This document shows positions 1 to 7,187 of a stretch of DNA of 21,199 bases, in pieces. Within the stretch, counting starts at the first letter, position 1; each line of letters begins with the position of its first letter. Under the pieces are notes generated by a model that did no database searches, was not told the DNA's origin, and saw only the letters and a program-made list of their open reading frames with translations. A program made the translations under genes and the position numbers. Source of the DNA: Methanothrix sp. (GTDB lineage: Archaea > Halobacteriota > Methanosarcinia > Methanotrichales > Methanotrichaceae); assembly GCA_028679775.1 (NCBI GenBank), contig JAJRAX010000005.1, forward strand, positions 1-21,199, written 5' to 3'.

Positions 1-5
1 AAAAT

Positions 6-12
6 AGGAGGT
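6..12 (+). promoter_or_regulatory. Shine-Dalgarno site of the S-layer gene
   Basis: AGGAGGT lies 6 nt before the ATG at 19. It is a near-perfect match to the anti-SD of 16S rRNA, as expected for an abundant envelope protein. The promoter must lie upstream of the window. Confidence 0.85.
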
Positions 13-18
13 TAAAAG

Positions 19-1263
19 ATGAAGAAATTGGCTGCAATTACATTTACATCGATGATGCTGTTACTAGCAACAGCGATGACGGTAGGAGCAGTCGACTCTG
101 TTGAAATCCGCGGGCAGGTCGCCACTGATACAGCAACCTGGACTGCAGACAACTTTGCCGGCTTCTACTACGACCTTGATGACAACATCAAGACAGAAGA
201 GCTGACCGCAACCGTATCCGAAGGCAAGAAGCTCCTGGAGCCCGATGGCGTTACATACAAGACCACGGCTATGTCAGATGACTTCGAGTTCGAGGATTGG
301 GGCAAATACAACGTCATAGGCTTCATGGCTGACAAGTACTTCGGCGGATACCTTGACACCCCAGATACCACCGATGACATCCTCTTTACCGAGTCTGACG
401 ATGAGAATGTTCTCTCCGACGAGCAGCTCCTCAAGATCCTGGTAGACGACGATGATGAGATGACCGTTACCTCCGGCACACCACTCAAGCTGGAAGAGGG
501 ATACGAGCTGGCCATCAAGTCTATCGATATCGATGGTAACAAGGTTTACCTCGAGCTCTCCAAGGATGGAGCAGTCGTAGACAGCAAGGTCATTTCCCCA
601 TCCGCCGACAACGCGAATATGAAGGATAAGACCTACTACTACAAGAAGGATATCGGCGACTCCAAGGATGTAGTTATCGTCGCTGCTCACTTCAAGAACG
701 CCTTCCGCGGTGCTGACCAGAACCTGGCCACCGTTGATGGACTCTGGCAGCTCTCTGATGAGGCCAAGGATGTGTCCGAGAATACCGAGTACGACAAGAT
801 GACCATCCAGACCGTCACCGTTGATGCCATCACCATGAACAACGAGGACAACGACATCACACTCAGCAAGAACAAGGACATCTCTTTGATGCCCGGCGTG
901 GCCATCAAGACCGCTGATTCTGATGACGATGCACTCAGGTACTACATCTACAAGGAAGTCACAATCGAGGGCGCTGAAACCACAACAACCACCGAGGCAC
1001 CTGTTGTTGCAGAGGAGAAGGCCGTCGTAGAGACTCCCGCTGAGACAGTAGTTGCCGAGGAGAACAACACCACTGCTGAGGTTAAGGAAGAGGCCCCCGC
1101 TGAGGTAAAGGAAGAGACCGCCACCGTGAACGAGACTGCTGAGCCCGCTGCCGAAACAAAGGCGAACGAGACCGCAGAGAAGACCACACCCGGATTCGAG
1201 AGCGTCTTCGCCCTTACCGGCCTCCTGGCAGTTGCCTACTTGGTTCTTGGCAGGAGAGAGTAA
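19..1263 (+). CDS. S-layer family protein, single DUF1608-type domain, PGF-CTERM anchor
   Basis: This is a predicted secreted cell-surface protein of 414 aa. Residues 1-24 are a Sec signal peptide (MKKLAAI start, hydrophobic core, cleavage near VGA). Residues about 28-315 resemble the S-layer duplication domain known from Methanosarcina, with landmarks NFAGFYYDLDD, a WGKYNVIGFMADKYFGGY segment and a RYYIYKE ending. Methanosarcina S-layer proteins normally carry this domain twice; here there is one copy. Residues about 316-390 are a Thr/Glu/Ala/Lys-rich acidic stalk with N-x-T sequons (NNT, NET twice). Residues 391-414 are a PGF-CTERM signal: PGF, a hydrophobic helix and terminal GRRE. By family knowledge archaeosortase A removes such tails and attaches lipid. 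Whether it is the main lattice protein or a minor paralog cannot be told here. The family assignment is from remembered motifs, not a search. Confidence 0.85.
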   Translation: MKKLAAITFTSMMLLLATAMTVGAVDSVEIRGQVATDTATWTADNFAGFYYDLDDNIKTEELTATVSEGKKLLEPDGVTYKTTAMSDDFEFEDWGKYNVIGFMADKYFGGYLDTPDTTDDILFTESDDENVLSDEQLLKILVDDDDEMTVTSGTPLKLEEGYELAIKSIDIDGNKVYLELSKDGAVVDSKVISPSADNANMKDKTYYYKKDIGDSKDVVIVAAHFKNAFRGADQNLATVDGLWQLSDEAKDVSENTEYDKMTIQTVTVDAITMNNEDNDITLSKNKDISLMPGVAIKTADSDDDALRYYIYKEVTIEGAETTTTTEAPVVAEEKAVVETPAETVVAEENNTTAEVKEEAPAEVKEETATVNETAEPAAETKANETAEKTTPGFESVFALTGLLAVAYLVLGRRE

Positions 1264-1273
1264 AAACAAATAG

Positions 1274-1310
1274 CTGGAGGGCTTAGGCTCTCCAGAACTA
1301 TCCTCTTTTT
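1274..1310 (+). terminator. Hairpin plus T-run after the S-layer gene
   Basis: CTGGAG (1274-1279) pairs with CTCCAG (1290-1295). The stem extends inward by a G-T wobble and two G-C pairs to a 4-nt loop (TTAG). A T-rich run TCTTTTT follows within 15 nt. It starts 10 nt after the stop codon and fits transcription termination, which in archaea depends mainly on the T-tract. Confidence 0.65.
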
Positions 1311-1356
1311 CGGAAAATTAATCAGTTCTTTTCTCAGTTCTTCCTTACCAAAAACG

Positions 1357-1367
1357 ATTTATATCCT
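1357..1367 (+). promoter_or_regulatory. TATA box of the mini PGF-CTERM gene
   Basis: ATTTATATCC, preceded by an A-rich BRE-like stretch, lies about 65-75 nt before the ATG at 1432. It predicts transcription from about 1385-1392 and a leader of about 40-45 nt. With the upstream terminator it suggests that this gene has its own promoter. Confidence 0.6.
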
Positions 1368-1431
1368 TTCGCGGATGTAAACGACTCGATCCGCTGATTC
1401 AACGGAAGATCAATGAATGGGAGGACTTATA

Positions 1432-1695
1432 ATGAAGAAGCTTGCAGCAATTATGCTTGTAGCCCTGATGATGCTATTCACAGCGGCCAGCGTATTTGCG
1501 TCGGAGGACGCTGAAGAGACCAATGAGACAGAAGTCGCTTCTGCTGAGGACGTCGCTGAAGAGGCAAATGAGATAGAAACCAACGAATCTGCAGAGAAAG
1601 AGACTGAGAGCGAACCCGCTCCCGGATTTGAGAGCATCTTCGCCATTGCCGGCCTTCTGGCAGCCTCAAGCCTGGCCCTTGGCAGACGAGAGTAA
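1432..1695 (+). CDS. Mini PGF-CTERM surface protein (signal peptide, acidic stalk, anchor)
   Basis: This encodes 87 aa from the ATG at 1432, chosen because GGGAGG (1419-1424) lies 7 nt upstream; an in-frame ATG at 1417 would overlap that site. Residues 1-23 are a signal peptide beginning MKKLAAI like the upstream S-layer protein. Residues about 24-62 are almost entirely Glu/Ala/Thr/Asn with N-glycosylation sequons (NET, NES). Residues about 64-87 are a PGF-CTERM tail, PGFESIFAIAGLL and so on, ending GRRE. Nothing is left for a folded domain, so the mature product would be a short, strongly acidic, possibly glycosylated and lipid-anchored peptide. The ends match the neighbour closely, which suggests a duplicate that lost its globular domain or a dedicated surface-coat peptide. 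The function is unknown. Confidence 0.8.
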   Translation: MKKLAAIMLVALMMLFTAASVFASEDAEETNETEVASAEDVAEEANEIETNESAEKETESEPAPGFESIFAIAGLLAASSLALGRRE

Positions 1696-1710
1696 GCAAT
1701 AATATAATAA

Positions 1711-1730
1711 TTTTTAAAATCTTTATTTTT
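1711..1730 (+). terminator. T-tract terminator region between convergent genes
   Basis: Three T-tracts (1711-1715, 1722-1724, 1726-1730) follow the mini-gene stop codon by 15-35 nt, with no obvious GC stem. Archaeal RNA polymerase terminates at such tracts. The leftward ABC operon ends just opposite, at 1744. Confidence 0.45.
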
Positions 1731-1743
1731 GATAGCATGCATT

Positions 1744-3435
1744 TTAAATACCATCATTCAAAATACGCTGATCGCAAATTCCATTTTCCGAACCAAAGAC
1801 GCATTCTACGAGCTTTCTGGTATAAGGATGCATGGGATTGCTGAGTACTTCATTTGTAGCTCCAATCTCCACGATCTGTCCCTTCTGCATGACTGCCATG
1901 TGATCGCTGACTTTTCTCGCTAAAGCTATGTCGTGCGTTACAAATAGCATTGTCAAACCCATCATTTCTTGAAGGTTCATCAACAGCTTCAAGATCTTAG
2001 CCTGAACGCTTGGGTCCAGTGCTGATGTAGGTTCATCTGCAACCAAAAGCTTCGGCCCAAGAGCTAGAGCCCTGGCGATCGCCACCCGCTGCACTTCGCC
2101 GCCACTCAATTGATGTGGATACCTAGAAAGAAAATCGTCATCAAAAGGCAATTCAACGTGCTCGATGACATTTATTGCCCTCTTTCTCCGGTCCTCTTCG
2201 CAGCCCATTCTCTGCACCACGAGTGGTTCCATGACTGCATCCAGCACACTCACTCTATGGCTGATGGACTCCTTGGGATTTTGAAATATCATCTGCACCT
2301 TCCGATAGAACTCCAAGCTCCTTATGCCAACCTCTCTTCCTTCCAGCCGGATCTCTCCTGAATCCTCTTCGTAGAGGCCCATGATGATCTTGGACAGAGT
2401 GGTCTTGCCAGATCCGCTCTCTCCAACAATTGCCATCGTCTCTCCTTCATAAAGAGTCAGATTTATGTCCTGCAAAGCAATAAACGAGTCAAAGCGTTTA
2501 GAGAGGCCCTTTATCTGCAGCAGCGGAAGAATGCCACCTCGATGGCAGGCGATCAGGCTTCCGTTTAGCCTCACAAGCTCAGGAACAATTCTCTCGCAAA
2601 TCTCGATATGCTGCGTGCAGCGCTGATGGAATGGGCATCCTGCCAGTCCAAGAGTCATGCGGCCGGGAATGCCCTGAAGGTCTTTGGTCGCGTTCAATTT
2701 AAGAAACGATCGCAAGAGACCGCGGGTGTAGGGATGCCGAGGATCTTTAACCAGTTTTTCGGTCTTTCCCTGCTCGATAATCCTGCCGGCGTAAAGCACT
2801 GCCATCTGATTGGTGAGAGCCGAGGCCAAAGAGATATCGTGAGTGATTAAAAGAGACATTCTTCCAGACATGGCAAAAGCAAAAAGCTTTATGATATTAG
2901 CTTTGGTAAGAGGGTCCAGTGATGCAGTTGGCTCATCCAATATTAAAAGATCTGGATCGTTTGCCAAGGCCATGGCGATGAGAACCCTCTGTCGTTCTCC
3001 CCCGCTGAGTTGATATGGATAGCTTCTGCCTTTATTCCTGGAAAGCCCAACGGAAGTGAGCAGTCCTGAAACCCGTTCATCCAGAGCTTTTTTTTCCGGC
3101 CTGCTGTGACAGAGAATGGCTTCTTTTATCAGATCCTCAATTCTGTAAACTGGATCCAGGGCATCCTCCACGTTCTGAAAGACCATCGCCATATCTTGCC
3201 CACGAATCTTTCGATACTCTTGCTCTGAGATATCCAGAAGATCTCTGCCCAGAAAACTGATCTCACCAGATGCACTGCCTGAAAAGAGTCCCATGATTGC
3301 AAGAGCAAGTGTGGTCTTTCCGGCTCCAGATTCACCAACAACCGAAATTGAGTCGCCCGGCATCAGGTCCAAATTTATTCCCTGCAGGATCTCAGACTTG
3401 CCGAAGGAGACACAGAGATTCCTGATTCTCAACAT
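1744..3435 (-). CDS. Fused double ABC ATPase of a peptide/nickel-type importer (DppD-DppF-like)
   Basis: This cytoplasmic ATPase (563 aa) should power the two permeases encoded just upstream. It carries two complete ABC modules. Module 1 has Walker A GESGAGKTT (34-42), signature QLSGGERQR (142-150) and LLILDEP (163-169). Module 2 has GESGSGKTT (338-346), QLSGGEVQR (442-450) and LLVADEP (463-469). An oligopeptide/dipeptide C-terminal segment between them (about 230-300) holds Cys267, 273, 280 and 297, the spacing seen in DppD/OppD-type proteins and possibly a metal or Fe-S site. Most relatives use two separate ATPases; here they are joined. The start is the ATG at 3435, preceded by AAAGGAG; it overlaps the end of the upstream permease by 7 nt, implying translational coupling. 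The reading frame extends to 3564, but that part lies inside the permease gene. The substrate cannot be read from the ATPase. Confidence 0.92.
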   Translation of the reverse strand: MLRIRNLCVSFGKSEILQGINLDLMPGDSISVVGESGAGKTTLALAIMGLFSGSASGEISFLGRDLLDISEQEYRKIRGQDMAMVFQNVEDALDPVYRIEDLIKEAILCHSRPEKKALDERVSGLLTSVGLSRNKGRSYPYQLSGGERQRVLIAMALANDPDLLILDEPTASLDPLTKANIIKLFAFAMSGRMSLLITHDISLASALTNQMAVLYAGRIIEQGKTEKLVKDPRHPYTRGLLRSFLKLNATKDLQGIPGRMTLGLAGCPFHQRCTQHIEICERIVPELVRLNGSLIACHRGGILPLLQIKGLSKRFDSFIALQDINLTLYEGETMAIVGESGSGKTTLSKIIMGLYEEDSGEIRLEGREVGIRSLEFYRKVQMIFQNPKESISHRVSVLDAVMEPLVVQRMGCEEDRRKRAINVIEHVELPFDDDFLSRYPHQLSGGEVQRVAIARALALGPKLLVADEPTSALDPSVQAKILKLLMNLQEMMGLTMLFVTHDIALARKVSDHMAVMQKGQIVEIGATNEVLSNPMHPYTRKLVECVFGSENGICDQRILNDGI

Positions 3436-4292
3436 TGTTCTTGGCTCCTTTCCAAAGGTCCGGGCACAAGCCTCGGGTCCATAGCGGCCTCCAGAGAAAA
3501 ACCAATGAAGCAGAGTGCTACCAGGGTCAAAGATAAAGCCAAACCCGTAGGAAGTAGCCACCATTTCCAGACATCCAAATATGTAAAATCAAGAGCCTGG
3601 TGTATAATCTTGCCCCAGCTTATGGTCATGGGGTCCGAGACCCCCAAGAAGCCCATGCCGGCCTCCATGAAGACAGCTCTCCTCGCGTCCTGAACAGTCA
3701 TAGCCATAATCAGAGGGCTAAGTTCCGGGGCGATGTGGCTCTTGAAGATGTGCATGCAGCCTGCCCCAAAAGTCTGAGATGCATAAATGTGCTCCCTCTC
3801 TTTCAGGCTCAAAACCTGAGAACGAATGATCCTTGCACCTTCAGGCCAAGATAAGAGGGATATCATCAGAATAGTAATCAGAAGATTTGGCCGAATGTAA
3901 GCCGCCACCAGAATCATCACGATGATTGGGGGAACAGAGTACATGGCATCAACAATCCGCATCCAGATGCTCTCATATATCCCGCCGATCAATGCAGCCG
4001 AGGCTCCCACCAGAACGCTTAGAGTGATAGAGATGACGGCGACGCCAGCGGCGACGATCAGCGTGGTCCGCGCCCCGTAAAGAAGCCTGCTCCAGATGTC
4101 CTGACCCAGAGAATCCGTTCCCAGCGGATTCATTAACGATGGGCGACTGAATATATGGCCTGTATAGCAGTCGGGCGAGAAGAATGTGAGCACAGGTGCA
4201 AGGACGGCCATGAGCACAATTGTCGCGAGAATGAATAGCCCTGCAAGTGCCAGTCGATCGGAAGCTACCGCTCTGAATGGATCAATGTGCAT
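3429..4292 (-). CDS. ABC importer permease, DppC/NikC-like
   Basis: This inner-membrane permease (287 aa) has about six helices. The N-terminal helix (about 15-36) is followed by the typical MNPLGTDSLGQDIWSRLLYG segment (54-73) of the DppC/NikC branch. The ATPase-contact EAA loop is near residues 171-190 (ASQTFGAGCMHIFKSHIAP), with the usual Gly and the downstream hydrophobic/Pro pattern. The gene overlaps the preceding permease by 11 nt and the following ATPase by 7 nt, so the three form one tightly coupled leftward operon. The ATG at 4292 has a GAGGGTGAG ribosome site just upstream. By family it pairs with the DppB-like subunit to move a small peptide, a nickel chelate or a similar ligand delivered by the binding protein at 7188-8741. 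Confidence 0.92.
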   Translation of the reverse strand: MHIDPFRAVASDRLALAGLFILATIVLMAVLAPVLTFFSPDCYTGHIFSRPSLMNPLGTDSLGQDIWSRLLYGARTTLIVAAGVAVISITLSVLVGASAALIGGIYESIWMRIVDAMYSVPPIIVMILVAAYIRPNLLITILMISLLSWPEGARIIRSQVLSLKEREHIYASQTFGAGCMHIFKSHIAPELSPLIMAMTVQDARRAVFMEAGMGFLGVSDPMTISWGKIIHQALDFTYLDVWKWWLLPTGLALSLTLVALCFIGFSLEAAMDPRLVPGPLERSQEQC

Positions 4293-5265
4293 ATCTCACC
4301 CTCGGATCGAGCTTGCTGTAGAGAAGGTCCACAAAAAGGTTGACAGTCAGAACGAGGACCGTCAGCAAGAGCAAAATTCCCTGAAGCAGCGGATAGTCTC
4401 GAGAATTGAGCGCTGTATTCAGTAGCGATCCAACTCCGGGATAGGAGAAGACGATCTCTATGAAGAGCGTCTGGATCAAAAGATGGGGGATGCGCATTCC
4501 CGTCTCTGTGACAACAGGAAGTAAAGAGTTCCTGCCACTGTGAGCATATTTCACTTTAAATTCCGAGCACCCGATGGCACGAGCAGTCATGATGAATGAC
4601 TCTGCCAGTATCGATATGGCTGTACTTCTGGTGATGAGAAATGTATCACCCACCAGCACCAAGACCAGTGCAGCTACCGGAAGAGCCAGGTGACTGCACA
4701 GATCCTTTAAATAATCAAGACCCTCCAGCCCGGAGTAGGGAGTGATTGCGCCGAAGAGGGGAGCCCAACCCAAGCTCACACCAAATATCAAGAGCAACAA
4801 TATGCCCATGAAAAACATCGGAAAGCCACTCAAGAACATGAGCGAGGCGGTTAGTCCGCGGTCCAGCAGCCTGCCCCGTCGGCTGGCAGCCTCAATTCCC
4901 ATGATGACACCTATTACAGTAGCTATCGCCAGGGCCAGAAGTGTGAGGAGCAGCGTCCAGGGCAAAGCGCCCATGATAACCGCAGATACCTGATCTTTAT
5001 AATAATACGAAAAACCAAGATCGCCATGCAAAAGACCCATGAGATAAGCAGCAAGCTGATCCGTCCAGGTTCTGTCCAGAGCAAACTGCTTGATCAAATG
5101 AGCCTCCATCTCAGCAGTCATGGAAACCAGTGCCTCGTCGCCATAAATGGCATGCAACGGGTCCCCTGGCATCAAGCGTGGCAGCGCAAAGTTTAGTGAG
5201 AATATGGCGGCGAGTGCTGCTACATAGTTGAGAATCAGCCCTCTGCCAGGAAGATCGTTTTTCAT
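4282..5265 (-). CDS. ABC importer permease, DppB/NikB-like
   Basis: This is the first gene of the leftward operon, a 327-aa membrane permease of the DppB/NikB type. Features include an N-terminal helix, the LPRLMPGDPL segment (29-38), the LDRTWTDQLAAYLMGLLHGDLGFS-type periplasmic region (63-86), and an EAA loop around MTARAIGCSEFKVKYAHSG (about 225-245). The C-terminus, SKLDPRVRYAH, is characteristic of this subunit. The ATG at 5265 has AGGAATAGGA upstream. About 240 nt separate it from hxlR, and this gap carries a TATA-like box and the left copy of the duplicated element. Gene order permease-permease-ATPase without a binding protein means the operon depends on the divergent unit for its receptor. 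Confidence 0.92.
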   Translation of the reverse strand: MKNDLPGRGLILNYVAALAAIFSLNFALPRLMPGDPLHAIYGDEALVSMTAEMEAHLIKQFALDRTWTDQLAAYLMGLLHGDLGFSYYYKDQVSAVIMGALPWTLLLTLLALAIATVIGVIMGIEAASRRGRLLDRGLTASLMFLSGFPMFFMGILLLLIFGVSLGWAPLFGAITPYSGLEGLDYLKDLCSHLALPVAALVLVLVGDTFLITRSTAISILAESFIMTARAIGCSEFKVKYAHSGRNSLLPVVTETGMRIPHLLIQTLFIEIVFSYPGVGSLLNTALNSRDYPLLQGILLLLTVLVLTVNLFVDLLYSKLDPRVRYAH

Positions 5266-5503
5266 TTGCTGATCCTATTCCTCTTCATCTAGATCGAATT
5301 GCTTTTTGGGTTGCGTTTCATCATCACAAATCCAATCTGAAATAAATGGGACAAAGACTAATTATACTCATTTATCTTCGAGCCAACTCTACAGAGCACC
5401 TGCTTGATTGGAGTATTTTAACTAAGAAGTTTAGAATTTTGTAGTCACTATAATCCTGGATAGCATGATTCTGGATTGGCTTGGCATGTATCGTCCTTCA
5501 GCC
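5266..5503. other. Leader and promoter region of the permease operon
   Basis: This 238-nt gap separates the permease operon (leftward) from the end of hxlR. It contains the left copy of the 20-bp element (5427-5446) and, on the minus strand, the box TTAAAATACT just after it (5413-5422). Transcription from that box would begin near 5390 and give a leader of about 120 nt. No small ORF or convincing hairpin was found in the leader. Confidence 0.5.
5427..5452 (-). promoter_or_regulatory. Left copy of the duplicated operator-like element (permease operon)
   Basis: AAGTTTAGAATTTTGTAGTC (5427-5446) is the exact reverse complement of 5939-5958. Allowing one mismatch, the identity extends to 26 bp (5427-5452 against 5933-5958). 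Read toward the permease gene, it is followed after 5 nt by TTAAAATACT. It contains an imperfect dyad (TAGAA-TT-TTGTA), as expected for a dimeric winged-helix repressor. Confidence 0.75.
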
Positions 5504-5914
5504 TCAGTGATTTGTGATATGATCTTGGGCCGGATAGACCCACATTGGAACAGGCAGTCTCTGACAGACCTGATGACTTTCCTCTGATTTTCCTTTTCTG
5601 GAGGCAACCCAATTCAATAGAGGTATCAAGACTGAATCTCTAAGCTCTGTTCCATCGTTTGTGAGCACATACTCAACTCGTGGAGGTATTTCGGCAAATG
5701 ATTCTCTCTTGATCAAGCCTTCGGCTTCGAGCTCTTTTAGCGTATCTGACAGAGCTTTTGGGCTGATGTCAAGCAGAATATCCATCAATCCACCAAACCT
5801 TAGCCTTTCGTGATAGCCGATGGCATTGATTGTGAGGAGAGTCCATTTCTTTCCGATAACGCTTATCGTGCGCCTAAGCGGACAGGTATCGATATATTTA
5901 CATTTTTCATTCAT
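5504..5914 (-). CDS. HxlR-family winged-helix transcriptional regulator
   Basis: This 136-aa cytoplasmic DNA-binding protein has the classic HxlR start: CKYIDTCPLRRTISVIGKKW (residues 5-24), with Cys5 and Cys11. A recognition-helix region around ISPKALSDTLKELEAEGLI (50-68) and a wing near PPRVEYVLTNDG (77-88) follow. The family acts as dimers; members sense aldehydes, redox state or other small molecules, and N-terminal cysteines are often the sensor. The last 25 or so residues, after the usual family end, include Cys117. It lies between two divergent halves of one ABC system, and identical elements flank it, so it very probably represses or activates both units and itself. The ribosome site (GGGAAAG) is weak. 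Its ligand is unknown; a metal or thiol-reactive signal is only a guess. Confidence 0.9.
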   Translation of the reverse strand: MNEKCKYIDTCPLRRTISVIGKKWTLLTINAIGYHERLRFGGLMDILLDISPKALSDTLKELEAEGLIKRESFAEIPPRVEYVLTNDGTELRDSVLIPLLNWVASRKGKSEESHQVCQRLPVPMWVYPAQDHITNH

Positions 5915-5932
5915 AGTAATACTTTCCCAATC

Positions 5933-5958
5933 TATAGAGACTACAAAATTCTAAACTT
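5933..5958 (+). promoter_or_regulatory. Right copy of the duplicated operator-like element (fmdE/hxlR promoters)
   Basis: GACTACAAAATTCTAAACTT (5939-5958) is the exact inverted copy of 5427-5446. It precedes the TATA-like box of the rightward unit by a few nt, and lies 25-44 nt before the hxlR start codon on the other strand. It could therefore control fmdE and hxlR at once, including autoregulation. Confidence 0.75.
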
Positions 5959-5962
5959 AATT

Positions 5963-5973
5963 GCTTAAATACT
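5963..5973. promoter_or_regulatory. TATA-like box shared by the divergent fmdE and hxlR promoters
   Basis: GCTTAAATACT reads as a TATA box rightward (start near 5990-6000, leader about 35 nt). Leftward it reads AGTATTTAAGC, which would start hxlR transcription near 5940, inside the operator-like element. The left module has the equivalent TTAAAATACT at the same distance from its element. Confidence 0.55.
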
Positions 5974-6031
5974 TTTCATTGGGATAGAAACCGATCGAGA
6001 GAAGATAAAAGCTCCATTGATGGGTGCAAAT

Positions 6032-7138
6032 ATGAATAAAAAGATAATCACGTTGATACTGCTCATAACCATGATGCCTGGAATCGTTTTGGCACAGAGC
6101 GCTGTGAGCGAGAGCACAATTGTAGATGAGCTGGGATCTAAAGCAGCCAAAATTGCGATGGAAGAGCTCAAGTTTGAGAAAGGTGACCGCAATATTCTGG
6201 CATTAACCGATGCAGGATATGCAGAGGTCAATGGCCTGACCACCCAGGAAGCATTGTCGGGAATTGCCAAGGAGACCGGGATGAATGAAGGAGATGGCAA
6301 CTTTTTTCGTGTCCTTCGAGCTAACAACAAGCCTTTGTGGTTCTTCTTTTTTAACAAGGCAACAGGCTACGCCATCTATATAGAAGTCGAAGACAAATCC
6401 CTCAAAAGATCTTCAGACGAGTTTGAAGCTATGAGCAATGATCAGATCTTTTGCAAAATCTCCAGAGCTAATGCAGATCTCAGATACCTGCTAAACCACA
6501 CAGATGAGGGAAATGCGACCTTTAACGGAAAGGCCTTTAATGGCAATGAATTCGCATTGGTGGGCATAGCCAATATCTGGGCACAGCCGCAATCGACCTT
6601 TGACTTCCTGCAAGCAGCATGCTTTCACGACCACCTCTGCCCAGGCGTAACAGGCGGCTATATGATTGCTAAATATGTTGAAAAGGTGCTGCCAATAACC
6701 AACGGTAGCGAGAGCTACAAGGTAATTGCAATTCCTCAGTGGTGCAAAGATGATCTTTTGCAGCTTCGCTGGGATGCAACGCCCGGCAAGAGCGGCATGT
6801 TCGTCATGGCGCTGACAGATGCCGAAGAAAAAGCGCTCAATCTCAAGTATAAAACAGATGTATCCGGCATCTACGTTCGCTGGAATGAGACTGCCAAAAA
6901 GGGAGATGCTCTCGTTTTGGGATTCAACTGGACCACTATGTACAACCTGACTGGAACAGACAACTGGAAGGGTCCATCCTGGGCCACTATGCTGGTCATG
7001 GACATTAGGATGATGGACTACTGGAACCGACCAGAAGTTGCCATATCCACACTAAAGGAGTTCACGGTGGATCAAGATATGCTGGCGATGATGCAAAACG
7101 CAGGCATGCATCCACTTAAGGTAGCCGGAGTACTGTAG
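6032..7138 (+). CDS. Secreted FmdE-domain protein
   Basis: This 368-aa protein begins with a signal peptide (MNKKIITLILL to MPGIVLA, cleavage near residue 21). The ATG at 6032 is preferred over the TTG/ATG at 6017/6020 because GGGTG lies 5 nt upstream and the signal peptide then starts cleanly. Residues about 22-180 are a domain I do not recognise. From about 188 the FmdE hallmark appears: Cys197-x-His199-Asp-His201-Leu-Cys203-Pro-Gly205, with Cys238 (PQWCKDD) downstream. FmdE domains are known from a cytoplasmic formylmethanofuran dehydrogenase-associated protein and bind metal through these Cys/His residues. A secreted version next to an importer receptor suggests an extracellular metal- or cofactor-binding role rather than methanogenesis itself. 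It shares an operon with the binding protein 49 nt downstream. The substrate is unknown. Confidence 0.85.
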   Translation: MNKKIITLILLITMMPGIVLAQSAVSESTIVDELGSKAAKIAMEELKFEKGDRNILALTDAGYAEVNGLTTQEALSGIAKETGMNEGDGNFFRVLRANNKPLWFFFFNKATGYAIYIEVEDKSLKRSSDEFEAMSNDQIFCKISRANADLRYLLNHTDEGNATFNGKAFNGNEFALVGIANIWAQPQSTFDFLQAACFHDHLCPGVTGGYMIAKYVEKVLPITNGSESYKVIAIPQWCKDDLLQLRWDATPGKSGMFVMALTDAEEKALNLKYKTDVSGIYVRWNETAKKGDALVLGFNWTTMYNLTGTDNWKGPSWATMLVMDIRMMDYWNRPEVAISTLKEFTVDQDMLAMMQNAGMHPLKVAGVL

Positions 7139-7173
7139 ACGGAAATGATTGCAGAGAGATTGATCAAATGAAC

Positions 7174-7179
7174 GGAGGA
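7174..7179 (+). promoter_or_regulatory. Strong ribosome site that fixes a TTG start
   Basis: GGAGGA lies 8 nt before the TTG at 7188. No in-frame ATG lies near the signal-peptide start, so the sequence supports TTG initiation. Confidence 0.8.
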
Positions 7180-7187
7180 ATCATCTT

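Noticed and set aside
274..1269. 331-codon open frame on the minus strand
   Set aside because: It lies antisense to the S-layer gene, which has a ribosome site, signal peptide and PGF-CTERM tail. Its Gly/Leu/Val-rich low-complexity product is what the mirror of an acidic repeat-like gene gives.
3436..3564. N-terminal extension of the double ATPase
   Set aside because: The 43 extra residues lie inside the permease gene and lack ABC similarity. ATG 3435 has AAAGGAG upstream and starts exactly at the ABC fold.
5427..5958. Inverted repeats as ends of a small mobile element carrying hxlR
   Set aside because: There is no transposase and no target-site duplication that I can see, and each copy is joined to a TATA box in the same relative position, which fits operators better. 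It cannot be fully excluded that the arrangement arose by inversion.
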